Positions 25,249 through 33,312 are shown, numbered from the stretch's first letter. The stretch: 64,000 bases of DNA from Anaerolineae bacterium (GCA_022822545.1 JAJEBE010000045.1:1-64000), one strand, 5' to 3'. Notes: a model not told the origin generated them from the sequence alone. Program-made: numbers and translations.

Positions 25249-26416
25249 AAATGGTCCTTGACAGAATTCTGTTTCCGTCAATTCCGTAGAGGCTCTGGTA
25301 TTCGTCCTGAAGGTCAGCATAAAACTCAAATAGCTTCTTCCACTTTATAACTGCCAAGGCTGCGTTTAACGCGTTTAGTTCAGCAATTTGAATGTTGCGA
25401 GAGTAATCATTTTCGTCGTCATCGCCAAAATGTGTGAGTATCGAAAGGGTCTTTTCACGAGACTGATTTGTGCTTGTTGTGACTCTTAGTTGACCTCCAA
25501 GCGAACCATCAACTTCTTGAATTCCCATCCCAACGTCAATGAATGGCACACCAAAATCACTCAAATTCTCCGCTATGAATTTTCTGCTAGAGCCCTTGTC
25601 TACCGAAACAAACACAAATGTCATTTCTCTCAGCAATTGCACATTTGACTCATCCAAGAATCCGTTAGCGAATATGTTCTTGTGCATTTCGGAGTAAATG
25701 TCCCTGAAATATTCCGCTTTCATCGGTGCGGAAGCCAATTTGTCAATTGACGGTGCGCCTGGCGAACGGAACGCATTGTGATTTCCAAATCTGTCACCAT
25801 CAAACAAGTGAATCTCTTGCACTGGCGTTTTGGCCAAAAAGTCAAGAATATATGAACCGGTACCACCCAGTCCTATGATGGCTACTGTTTCTATTCTGAG
25901 TTTCTCTGTCAATGCTCTGATTCCGGCACGACTAGACGCTGTTTCCGGGTACTCAAATACCGAGTATTCGCTCTTGTCCTGCAAGACAGCAAAGGGACGT
26001 GCATTTGCGTTCGGCTCAATTGATTGAGCCGGTGTAGAAATGATACTCACATAGGTTGTCATCTTTTGATGATAGTCGGTGTATCCTTCTTTTGGCTTAC
26101 TTGAGAAGCTGCGATTTACGGTTAAACTACCTCCCAGATCCTGGTCTTGGCTAGAGTGTTGAATCGCGGTGAGTTCACGCCCATCTTTGTCGCATGGCAT
26201 ATCTCCAACGAACATGACAACATGGTTTTGTGGCGTAGCCGTCTTGTTGCCGGCCAACTCCAAATCTGAGACTAGGGCCCCAAACTGCACGGTCTTGTCT
26301 TTAGTGACATACGGGACGCCTTTAAGCATTAGATAGCCGCCCCTGATTTCGATTTCGTAGCCTTCGTCCTCAAGTTGCTTTAGATCGGGGCTACGACTTA
26401 TCAGTGACCGTGACAT
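25241..26416 (-). CDS. E1/ThiF-like adenylyltransferase with DUF6791-like N-terminal domain
   Basis: About 391 residues from the ATG at 26416, which overlaps the ubiquitin-like gene. Residues 5-150 form an N-terminal domain (LKQLEDEGYEIEIRGGYLML, VMFVGDMPCDKDGREL) like the one that precedes bacterial ThiF-type E1 proteins. Residues 175-391 are the Rossmann adenylation domain with IIGLGGTGSYILDFLAK and LFDGDRFGNHNAFRSP (ATP-binding Asp, Asn, Arg). The expected internal catalytic Cys is absent: the only cysteines are Cys75 and the penultimate residue, Cys390. It may adenylate the neighbouring ubiquitin-like protein and use the tail Cys, or only adenylate. Confidence 0.85.
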   Translation of the reverse strand: MSRSLISRSPDLKQLEDEGYEIEIRGGYLMLKGVPYVTKDKTVQFGALVSDLELAGNKTATPQNHVVMFVGDMPCDKDGRELTAIQHSSQDQDLGGSLTVNRSFSSKPKEGYTDYHQKMTTYVSIISTPAQSIEPNANARPFAVLQDKSEYSVFEYPETASSRAGIRALTEKLRIETVAIIGLGGTGSYILDFLAKTPVQEIHLFDGDRFGNHNAFRSPGAPSIDKLASAPMKAEYFRDIYSEMHKNIFANGFLDESNVQLLREMTFVFVSVDKGSSRKFIAENLSDFGVPFIDVGMGIQEVDGSLGGQLRVTTSTNQSREKTLSILTHFGDDDENDYSRNIQIAELNALNAALAVIKWKKLFEFYADLQDEYQSLYGIDGNRILSRTICD

Positions 26417-26660
26417 TGAACACCGTCCCATCTTGTACCTTCACACTTTCTCCTGAGTAGAGAATTCCTTCTGGCGGCCTGCCTGCGCCGTTCCAGTAGC
26501 TAACGGTGAACACGATGTATGGTCCGGAAGGTGGATCGGCAAATGCCAACTTCACTACCTCATCGAAAGTGATCTCCCCATTAGGTGAAAGCACCTTTGA
26601 CGAAATCTCCTTCTCGCGACTATTCACGATGAGCGTCACATCATCCTTGTTCTCGGTCAT
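26391..26660 (-). CDS. Ubiquitin-like protein (single multiubiquitin-type domain)
   Basis: The 89-residue product starts at the ATG at 26660 (AAAGGG upstream); a longer frame reaches 26705 but lacks a site. It has a beta-grasp pattern: DVTLIVNSREKEISSKVLS, ITFDEVVKLAF, YIVFTVSYWNG, GESVKVQDGTVFNVTVTDKS. This matches the multiubiquitin domain found in bacterial ubiquitin-like operons, here a single unit rather than tandem copies. It ends DKS, without the terminal Gly-Gly used for conjugation, so attachment would need another chemistry or the protein acts by binding. It is the first gene of the minus-strand operon. Confidence 0.83.
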   Translation of the reverse strand: MTENKDDVTLIVNSREKEISSKVLSPNGEITFDEVVKLAFADPPSGPYIVFTVSYWNGAGRPPEGILYSGESVKVQDGTVFNVTVTDKS

Positions 26661-26690
26661 GGTTGTTTTCCCTTTCTGTCTCATTAGTAT

Positions 26691-26718
26691 TTGACTGTAC
26701 CGCATTCGGTACTACAAT
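26691..26718 (+). promoter_or_regulatory. Promoter of the XRE-ImmA pair
   Basis: TTGACT, 16 bases, TACAAT, about 70 bases before the XRE start. The spacer is filled exactly by the 16-base palindrome at 26697-26712, so a repressor bound there would block polymerase. Confidence 0.68.
26697..26712. promoter_or_regulatory. Operator palindrome 1 (XRE site)
   Basis: A perfect inverted repeat GTACCG-CATT-CGGTAC in the divergent promoter region. A similar site lies 66 bases away. XRE/ImmR-type repressors bind such sites as dimers. Confidence 0.7.
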
Positions 26719-26719
26719 A

Positions 26720-26748
26720 AGCTTACATGACGCTGAAGACTTTGTCAA
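26720..26748 (-). promoter_or_regulatory. Possible promoter of the ubiquitin-like operon
   Basis: On the minus strand TTGACA (26748-26743) is followed after 17 bases by the weak -10 TAAGCT. Its start point would lie between the two palindromes and the ubiquitin-like gene, so both operons could be repressed together. The -10 is poor, so the call is tentative. Confidence 0.4.
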
Positions 26749-26762
26749 GAAAAATATACGTT

Positions 26763-26778
26763 GTATCGTAATTGGTAC
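26763..26778. promoter_or_regulatory. Operator palindrome 2 (XRE site)
   Basis: GTATCG-TAAT-TGGTAC, same arms and spacing as the first site apart from a C-to-T change in each arm (GTATCG and TGGTAC against GTACCG and CGGTAC). Its centre is 66 bases from the first, close to six helical turns, so both would lie on the same DNA face. It ends 10 bases before the XRE ATG. Confidence 0.65.
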
Positions 26779-26788
26779 AGGTGATGGC

Positions 26789-27268
26789 ATGAGCGCAGGA
26801 AGACTTGAGCTTGAAGAATTGGGGCGCATGGTTTCGGCAGAACGAAGACGTAGAGGAATTAGTCTCAGAGATGCGGCAGATGAATTAGGAATTCCCTTCA
26901 ATACATTGGCGCGGGTCGAGAAGGGGCACGTCCCCGACCTGCCGAAGTTTAAGAGACTTGTCGAATGGTGCGGTGCAGATATCAGGCAGTTTTTCGAATC
27001 TCAGGAGAAGCCAGCGTCTACGACCGATCTGATAGCCGAGCACCTTAAAGCCGATCGCAGTCTCACATCTGGCGCAGCCGAACACATAGCCGGAATTGTC
27101 AAGGAACTTTATCAGGCACTGGCACGTCCCCAAGAAATCTCGGCAGCGCATTTACGATCAGCGAGAACATTTCGTCCAGCAGCGGCCCGCATCTTGGGGA
27201 AGATACTTGACGACCTGAACGAAGCGCTAATTGAGGAAGCAGCAAATGGCCCTGAGAAGAGGGTTTAA
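26789..27268 (+). CDS. XRE-family transcriptional regulator
   Basis: About 159 residues from the ATG at 26789, preceded by AGGTG; a longer frame from 26663 would run through the operators. Residues 7-60 form an XRE helix-turn-helix (LGRMVSAERRRRGISLRDA, ELGIPFNTLARVEKG). The rest is a helical region likely for dimerisation. It overlaps the ImmA-like gene by 23 bases. This is the classic repressor/anti-repressor protease pairing of ICE and phage switches, here divergent from a ubiquitin-like operon. Confidence 0.87.
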   Translation: MSAGRLELEELGRMVSAERRRRGISLRDAADELGIPFNTLARVEKGHVPDLPKFKRLVEWCGADIRQFFESQEKPASTTDLIAEHLKADRSLTSGAAEHIAGIVKELYQALARPQEISAAHLRSARTFRPAAARILGKILDDLNEALIEEAANGPEKRV

Positions 27269-27827
27269 ATCCGAAGCCGAAAGAATCGCAAAGCAAGTAC
27301 GAGCGGACTTGGGCTTAAATGGTTCACAGTCTATTACTCCAGAAATGCTTGCCAACCTGCTGGGTATAGAAATTTGGCCGGGAGATGAGTTAATCCCGCG
27401 AGAAAGATTCATTGAACTCGAGCAAATTCAGCCCGGGGCCTTTTCGGCTTGCACATTGCGTCCTTCAGATGATCGGATTGCTGTTGTATACAACCCGCTC
27501 TCATCCCATTCGCGCCGGACGAGTGACCTTGCACATGAACTTGCGCATATTCTTCTTGACCACAATTTGAGCCAGATAGTAAGGCTTGGCGATATCACAT
27601 TCTTATCATGTGACCAAACTCAAGAGGAAGAGGCTGCTTGGCTGTCTGGATGCCTTCTCTTGCCGCGCGCTTTACTCTTGGCGGAAGTCCGTAGGGGATC
27701 GGACGCAAAAACAATTGCCAAAAGATATCGCGTAAGCGAGAAGATGGCACAATACAGATTAAATGTCACGGGTGTGGTCAGACAGCACCAAGCATCCAAA
27801 AGGAAGCGTCGTAATTCACGAGGGTGA
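27246..27827 (+). CDS. ImmA/IrrE-family metallopeptidase
   Basis: About 193 residues from the ATG at 27246 (GAGGAAGCAG upstream). The zinc motif HELAH is at residues 97-101, followed by LSCDQTQEEEAAWLSGCLL with the third ligand Glu. The C-terminus has a small helical tail (KTIAKRYRVSEKMAQYRLN). ImmA-type peptidases cut XRE/ImmR repressors on a stress or DNA-damage cue, so this protein would switch on the divergent operon. Coupling to the XRE gene by overlap supports this. Confidence 0.88.
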   Translation: MALRRGFKSEAERIAKQVRADLGLNGSQSITPEMLANLLGIEIWPGDELIPRERFIELEQIQPGAFSACTLRPSDDRIAVVYNPLSSHSRRTSDLAHELAHILLDHNLSQIVRLGDITFLSCDQTQEEEAAWLSGCLLLPRALLLAEVRRGSDAKTIAKRYRVSEKMAQYRLNVTGVVRQHQASKRKRRNSRG

Positions 27828-28013
27828 GATGCCAAGGAGGTTTTTTTGGGTGGCTGGATAATGACTACACGTAATCACGCTCTGCGTCACAGGCGTGACA
27901 TGTCTTCATCCCTGCTGCACGACCCGGCCCGCTCGCGCATCCACTCGCCATAATAACGCACATCCGCCGCCAAACCCGCCGCGCCCTTCCATTGGGAGAG
28001 ACGCGCCGCTTGC

Positions 28014-28034
28014 GGGCGATTCACAGAATCGCCC
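28014..28034. repeat. REP-like hairpin, family 1
   Basis: GGGCGATTC-ACA-GAATCGCCC: perfect 9-bp stem, 3-base loop, followed by CTAC. It is one of seven hairpins of this design in the window and is the only one inside a reading frame (the truncated DUF1156 gene). Confidence 0.75.
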
Positions 28035-28059
28035 CTACCAGATTCGACGGGGACGGAAC

Positions 28060-28105
28060 CGCCTACCGCCCTCTGTGAACTCTGTGCCTCTGTGGTGAAT
28101 AAGTT
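28060..28105 (-). repeat. TTEAQ-type repeat inside the DUF1156 frame
   Basis: On the minus strand it encodes [14 protein letters not shown], from TTCACCACAGAGGCACAGAG then TTCACAGAGG. This short sequence is a familiar intergenic repeat in many bacteria, often misread as coding. Here it sits in frame within the truncated methyltransferase and is adjacent to the hairpin above. Confidence 0.55.
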
Positions 28106-28809
28106 TTTGCGATCGCGCGGATTCACCGGCGCCATCCCCGCGAACCGCGGCGGAATCTCGATCATGGCTTTGTTGATCATCACCGCCACCGGGTTGAGGT
28201 CGCTGGCATGCGCTTCCAAACCCAGGCGCTGCGCCTCCAGCGGGATGCTGCCCCCGCCGGCGAATGGATCGAGCAGGGGCGGCGGATTGCCGTCGGTGGC
28301 GATGCGAATCAACTCGCGCGCCTGCCCCATGATGGTCTCGTCCGTCGTCGCTTCCCAGGTGACCAGGCGCTCGATGAAATCGAAGAGCTTCATGCGCGGA
28401 CTATCGCCTTCGCGGGCGACATTGGGTCCATCGCCGGGCAAATCACGGCAAGCCGCCACGAACGCGGGATTGGCGCTCGGGTCTTCCGGGTCATCCACCA
28501 GCGACGCGAAAATGACCGCCCGCGCCGCCGCCAAGGGTCGCCGCGCCCACCACAGATGCAGGGTCGACGGATGGCCGTGGCGGATGGATTTCTCGCGCGC
28601 GCTCGCCGCATTGATGGCATCCAGCGGCAGGGCGACTTCGATCAGTTTTTTGGCTGGCGGCATATTCGCATCCGTTCCCTACCGTTGGCTTGGGCTGAAT
28701 CTTAACACAAGATGGGGGGCTGCTCTCCCTGAAACTTTGGGGCATTGGGAGCTCATCCCGGCGATCTGTTATACTCATGCTTGTAGAAACTGAGTGAAAG
28801 CGATGCGCG

Positions 28810-29370
28810 ATGGCGACCCAAGAGCGCGTGTACACGGTCGATGATGTCTGGCGGCTGGAGCAGGCGAATGAGAATCCGCTGGAGAAATACTATCTCATCG
28901 ACGGGGAGTTGTGTATCAAGATGTCACCGACTGAATCGCATGGCGAGATTGCGGCGGAAATTGCGCGACTGATAGGCAATTATGTTGTGGAGCGCGGTAT
29001 GGGGCGGGTAGGGGTCGAGGTGGGCTTCCATCCGTCGGGCGACCGTGGCACGGTGCTGCTGCCGGATGTGTCCTTCATCAGCAAAGCGCGGATGGCGCGG
29101 CGCGCGCGCGACAGTTATGTGCCCTACATGCCCGATCTGGCAGTCGAGATCATCTCGCCGTCGCAATCGCTCGCTCAAGTCCGCCGCAAAGCCGCAGTCT
29201 ATCTTCGTCATGGGACGGCGCTAGTCTGGCTGATCGACCCGCAGACGAAATCCGCCGAGATCTGGCAGCCGGGAACGGAGCGGCGCGAAGTCACCCAACA
29301 TGACGGTGAATTGAGCGGCGGCGATACGCTGCCCGGCTTCCGCCTGCCCCTGCGGCAAATCTTCCCCTGA
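28810..29370 (+). CDS. Uma2-family endonuclease-like protein (DUF820)
   Basis: A 186-residue PD-(D/E)XK-fold protein. The family marks are VYTVDDVWRLEQAN, YYLIDGELCIKMSPTESHGE, VLLPDVSFIS, LAVEIISPSQS and RRKAAVYLRHGTALVWLIDP; the last two hold the predicted Asp/Glu-X-Lys site. These proteins are abundant in Chloroflexota and Cyanobacteria and their role is unclear, perhaps linked to mobile elements. It is convergent with the helicase gene, 13 bases apart, and is not obviously part of the defence operon. Confidence 0.88.
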   Translation: MATQERVYTVDDVWRLEQANENPLEKYYLIDGELCIKMSPTESHGEIAAEIARLIGNYVVERGMGRVGVEVGFHPSGDRGTVLLPDVSFISKARMARRARDSYVPYMPDLAVEIISPSQSLAQVRRKAAVYLRHGTALVWLIDPQTKSAEIWQPGTERREVTQHDGELSGGDTLPGFRLPLRQIFP

Positions 29371-29383
29371 GCGGTCGCGCAAA

Positions 29384-32300
29384 TCAGCGCGGCGCTGTGC
29401 TGGCGGCAAATAGTTGCCTCAGGTTGAACTGGGCCGATTTGGGCGCTTTGAAATCGTAGCCTCGCACATAGCGGATATGCCTGGCTTCCCCGCCATCGAT
29501 CTCGACCAGCGCCAGGATGAACTGCTCCTCGCTGTTGAAGGCGGCGAAGAGTTCATTCTTGGTCAGCGTCACATCGGCCGCGCCTTTCCGCCGGCCCTTG
29601 ACCTCGATGAAGCGCAGCTTGGCGTTCTCGCCCGGCGGTTTGCTCTCGATGTCATAGCCGCGCTTCTCCCGGCTGACATCAAGCGGCCTATTGCCCAGGT
29701 CGCGCTCCGCCGCCATCACCGCGTCCATGGCGATCTTCTCGCTCACCCGCGTATCGACTGCCCGCGAATCGATATTCTCGCCCTGCAGCAGACCGATGGG
29801 AATGATCAAGGCGCCGCCGGCCACAATCGGGCGGGCCGCGCTGATCTGCCGCTCCTGCTCGATTTCCTTTTTGCGCTGCACCAGCCGTTCACGCAGATCA
29901 TCGGCGCGCTGCTGCGCCCGGCCGCTGTTCAGGCGCGCGTTGTGCTTGCCGGCTTCTTCTTGCGCGCGCAGTTGCGCCGCCCGCCCGTCCCAATAATAGA
30001 ATTCCCGCGTGAGGCGCTCCTGTACCGCCCGCTCGGTCTTATCCAGCCGTTCGTCCCGCGGTTCCCGGATGCGCTCCAGATGGCGCGGAATCAGGCGCTC
30101 GATGGCGTAGTTGACGGCGCGCCGCTCCAATTGCTCGCCTTTGAGCCAGTCCTGCTCCAGCATCGGCGCGATCTTCGCTCGTTCATGCTGGTCCGTGGGG
30201 CGGTAATCGAGGTAGGGCGCGGCGCCAGCTTCGTGGATGCCGCCGGCGCCGTCGATTTCGACGAAGTGCGCCTCGCGGGAGATGACGCTGTGATCGCGGC
30301 CGCGGCTGGGCACAGCATCCCGGATAGCGCCCTCCAAATAGAACAGGACGCGCAATTCGTCGCCCGGGTCTTTCGGGTCGACCAGCATGGCGCCGCGTTT
30401 CAGGGTCTCGCGCTCCCGCTTCAGCATCAGGCTGATCACCGCATCGAGCAGGGGATGCCCCGGGCAGACGAAGGCGGCATCCGGCTTCTTGTCAACTTGG
30501 ATCAGATCCTTGTCAAAGCAAATGCGACTGTACTTTCGCGCAATCGGCCCCAGCCCGCGCTCCCGGGCCTGATTGCGAATGATGGCCGGCACATTATTGA
30601 TGGCGTGCCGTCCGCTCTCGCGTTCATGCAATGCGCCGCCCAGCTCTTGAAAAGCGGCTTTGAAGAAGTCGGCGATGAAATGCGGCTGCAGCTTGCGGGC
30701 ATTGGCCCGCTCCATCTCCTCGCGCACTTCTTCGACCTTGCTCGTATCCATAACGCCCGTGACGAGCAGGTCATCACGAACGATCTCCTTGACGCGCTCC
30801 TGGTCGGTGGCATTGTCGATTGTGATCTTTAGTCGGTCGCGCACTTCCGGCTTATCGCCATAACGCAAAGCTTCGACCATCAGTTGTCGCAGCGGCGTCT
30901 CGCGGAATAGCTCGCCCAGAACATCAAAAACCTGCCCGTTCAAGCGGTCCCGCTCTCTGGCGATTTTCTCCAGCAAACGTTTGTAGACGGCGCCTTCGCG
31001 CGTTTCGCCGGCCACCAGATTCCAAAGGTGACAGACTTCTTTTTGTCCGATGCGGTGGATGCGCCCGAAGCGCTGCTCAAGCCGGTTAGGGTTCCAGGGC
31101 AGATCGTAATTCACCATCAGGTGGGCGCTTTGCAAGTTGATGCCTTCGCCGGCGGCATCGGTCGCTACCAGAATCTGGACATCGGCATCGTGACGGAAAT
31201 CTTCTTCTACCTTGCGGCGCTCTTCCCGGCGGGCGCCGCCATGAATCGTCACGACCGCTTCGGGGCGTCCGATCACCCGATTCAAGTTGTCGACGAGATA
31301 GTCGAGCGTATCGCGATGTTCTGTGAAGATGACCAGTTTGCGCGCTGTGCCGCCAGCCTGCTTCATTTCCGGCGTATCTTGCAGCAGGCTCAGCAATTGC
31401 AGCCACTTATTATCCTTGCTGCTCTGCCGCAGGCGATATGCTTGCGCCTCGAGCCCGCGCAGAATCTCGATTTCCTCTTCCAGTTGCGCCACTGTCTTGG
31501 CGGCGGTCGCATGGTCGACCAGCTCGGCTTCAATCGCTTCGACTTCGCGATCGGGGGCGTCATCCAGGTCTTCATCGAGGTTGATGTCATAACTGAATTC
31601 CGGCGGCTGCAAGATGCCTTCCGGGCGATCCTGTTCTTCCTTCAATCGAGCTTCCAGCTTCTCGCGTCGGCGCCGAATCGAATGATAGATAGCTGCCGGC
31701 GATGAAGCCAGGCGGCGCTGCAAGATCGTCAGCGCGAAGCCAATCGCGCTTCTGCGTCCACCGTGTTCCAGTTCATCGATCCGATTGAACTGCGTGCGTA
31801 CATACTCGGTGACATTTTCGTAAAGGACCCGCTCTTCGCGCGATAAAGCGTAATCCAAGGTGGTCGCTTTGCGCTCCGGGAAGAGCCGCGCGCCATCAAA
31901 CTTTAGCAGCCGCTCCTTGATCATGCGCCGCATCAGGTCGTTAACATCACCGCGTCGCGCGCCTTCACGAGCGCGCCCTTCAAAGCGGTCGGGATCCAGC
32001 AGCTTCATGAAGAGATCGAAATCGTCATCCTTGCCGTTGTGCGGCGTAGCGGTCATCAGCAGCAGATGGCGCGTCAACTGGCCCAGCAGCTTGCCGAGCC
32101 TATAGCGCTTCGTTTCTTCCAGTTTGTTGCCGAAGTAGGTCGCCGACATCTTATGCGCTTCGTCACAGACAACCAGGTCCCAATCCGTCTGCGCCAATCG
32201 GCTCTGGATCTCCTCATTACGACTGATTTGGTCCAGGCGCACGATCAGACGATCGTTTTCAGCAAAGGGATTGCCGCTGCGTGATGCCTCGATCATGTCG

Positions 32301-32851
32301 CGTGTGACGATCCTGAAGTCAAGCTGGAATTTGCCGCCCAGTTCATCCTGCCATTGCTCGGTCAGATTCCCCGGCGCGCAGATCAAGCAGCGCCGCGCAT
32401 CGCCGCGCACGATCAATTCGCGGATGAGCAAGCCGGCCATGATGGTCTTGCCCGCCCCAGGATCATCAGCGAGCAGGAAGCGCAGCGGCTGCCGCGTCAG
32501 CATTTCATCATAGACTGCGGTTATCTGGTGCGGCAGCGGTTCAATGAGCGAGGTATGCACCGCCAAGAGCGGGTCGAAGAGATGCCCCAGCTGAATGCGA
32601 TAAGCCTCCGACGCCAGCCGCAACAATCGCCCATCTCCGTCAAAGGGCCACAGGCGCTGTACCGCTGGTGTGAAGAGCGTCGCTTCGTCCGCTCGGTAGA
32701 GCACCCTTTCGCCCAGACCTCCGTCCGCTTGACGATAGTACACCGAAACGGAATTGGGGCCGCTTCGATCCACGTCAATCAGCTCGACCGTTTGGCTTGG
32801 AACAATGCCATTGACTCGCATCTTGCGTTCTAGCTCTTCAAGTTTGATCAC
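29384..32851 (-). CDS. SNF2-type helicase with C-terminal DUF3883 nuclease-like domain
   Basis: A 1155-residue intact protein. The SF2 ATPase has LADDPGAGKTIMAG (about 128-140; DPGAGKT in place of DEGLGKT) and VVCDEAHKMSA (DEAH at 230-233). The second lobe has LVATDAAGEGINLQSAHLMV and RLEQRFGRIHRIGQ. A coiled, Arg/Glu-rich region follows (about 930-990), then a DUF3883-like restriction-endonuclease fold (RFIEVKGRRKGAADVTLT). Helicases of this design accompany DUF499 and DUF1156 genes in defence islands, so it is the surviving member of the broken system here. It could translocate on foreign DNA and cut it. Confidence 0.9.
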   Translation of the reverse strand: MIKLEELERKMRVNGIVPSQTVELIDVDRSGPNSVSVYYRQADGGLGERVLYRADEATLFTPAVQRLWPFDGDGRLLRLASEAYRIQLGHLFDPLLAVHTSLIEPLPHQITAVYDEMLTRQPLRFLLADDPGAGKTIMAGLLIRELIVRGDARRCLICAPGNLTEQWQDELGGKFQLDFRIVTRDMIEASRSGNPFAENDRLIVRLDQISRNEEIQSRLAQTDWDLVVCDEAHKMSATYFGNKLEETKRYRLGKLLGQLTRHLLLMTATPHNGKDDDFDLFMKLLDPDRFEGRAREGARRGDVNDLMRRMIKERLLKFDGARLFPERKATTLDYALSREERVLYENVTEYVRTQFNRIDELEHGGRRSAIGFALTILQRRLASSPAAIYHSIRRRREKLEARLKEEQDRPEGILQPPEFSYDINLDEDLDDAPDREVEAIEAELVDHATAAKTVAQLEEEIEILRGLEAQAYRLRQSSKDNKWLQLLSLLQDTPEMKQAGGTARKLVIFTEHRDTLDYLVDNLNRVIGRPEAVVTIHGGARREERRKVEEDFRHDADVQILVATDAAGEGINLQSAHLMVNYDLPWNPNRLEQRFGRIHRIGQKEVCHLWNLVAGETREGAVYKRLLEKIARERDRLNGQVFDVLGELFRETPLRQLMVEALRYGDKPEVRDRLKITIDNATDQERVKEIVRDDLLVTGVMDTSKVEEVREEMERANARKLQPHFIADFFKAAFQELGGALHERESGRHAINNVPAIIRNQARERGLGPIARKYSRICFDKDLIQVDKKPDAAFVCPGHPLLDAVISLMLKRERETLKRGAMLVDPKDPGDELRVLFYLEGAIRDAVPSRGRDHSVISREAHFVEIDGAGGIHEAGAAPYLDYRPTDQHERAKIAPMLEQDWLKGEQLERRAVNYAIERLIPRHLERIREPRDERLDKTERAVQERLTREFYYWDGRAAQLRAQEEAGKHNARLNSGRAQQRADDLRERLVQRKKEIEQERQISAARPIVAGGALIIPIGLLQGENIDSRAVDTRVSEKIAMDAVMAAERDLGNRPLDVSREKRGYDIESKPPGENAKLRFIEVKGRRKGAADVTLTKNELFAAFNSEEQFILALVEIDGGEARHIRYVRGYDFKAPKSAQFNLRQLFAASTAPR

Positions 32852-33048
32852 GCGCTGTCCTCTGTGTGCGGAATGTGAATTCGCTGCCTATGTCTTCTTG
32901 ATCGGCAGTCCTCACCCATCCAACTTGAGTGATGGCTGGTTTACGAAGTCGGCAAAGTCCAACGCTCGCCAGTTTCCTGTCGATTTTATCGACTGTCCAG
33001 TAGATACGGCAATCTTTGTGGCAGGACGATATCACGACAACATTTAAC

Positions 33049-33062
33049 TAAATACTACATTT
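33049..33062 (+). repeat. Iteron-like repeat, outlying copy
   Basis: TAAATACTACATTT, matching the motif cluster upstream of parA about 950 bases away. It lies in the 270-base gap between the helicase start and the small broken partner gene; the rest of that gap holds nothing recognisable. Confidence 0.5.
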
Positions 33063-33119
33063 GATCAAATATCCATAGCGACCATGCCAACTTGCGCGCG
33101 GTCGCATGGCGCAAATCAC

Positions 33120-33291
33120 CTACAGTTGCTCCAAGCCCTTTTCAAGCGCCATTTCCCGGAATTCGGCTCGGCTCATGCGGGCTTCCTTGGATAGACCAGC
33201 ATTGAACTGATAGTAGGCGTCATCAAGCCGCGCCAGGAGTTTCGGCACAACACAGAAAGATGCAGTCTTGCGCTTGTTTGGCGTCACTCAT
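33120..33291 (-). pseudogene. Small frameshifted gene next to parA (putative partition partner)
   Basis: The ATG at 33291 starts MSDAKQAQD and soon stops, but one base away the frame continues as VVPKLLARLDDAYYQFNAGL, SKEARMSRAEFREMALEKGL to a TAG at 33120. Joined, it would be about 57 residues, basic and helical. That is the size and position of the small ribbon-helix-helix-type partners that follow parA on plasmids. The frameshift is near 33270. Confidence 0.5.
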
Positions 33292-33312
33292 GGCGGTCCC
33301 CGTTCGCTCGTT

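Larger units (their letters stand above)
27887..28663 (-). pseudogene. DUF1156 DNA methyltransferase, truncated after about 250 residues
   Basis: The frame starts [38 protein letters not shown] and reaches the SAM-binding motif [19 protein letters not shown] and [17 protein letters not shown]. It then runs into an unrelated tail ending SRDEDMSRL. Full-length DUF1156 enzymes are about 900-1000 residues, so the target-recognition part and the catalytic NPPY motif are missing. Between [18 protein letters not shown] and GLAADV there is an in-frame insertion made of repeat DNA. The loss point abuts the XRE-ImmA cassette. Confidence 0.85.

Noticed and set aside
24844..26660. Assignment of the ubiquitin-like cassette to Bil or CBASS
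   Set aside because: No separate E2 or JAB-type deubiquitinase gene and no CD-NTase or CBASS effector was found; only the Ubl, E1-like and DUF6527 genes are present.
29414..30832. 472-codon plus-strand frame opposite the helicase C-terminus
   Set aside because: The high-GC codon pattern of the real gene creates it; composition and lack of family motifs mark it as a shadow.
22188..32851. Assignment to BREX or DISARM
   Set aside because: No PglX/PglZ/BrxC or DrmA/DrmB/DrmC proteins were seen; DUF499, DUF1156 and SNF2-DUF3883 alone do not define those systems.
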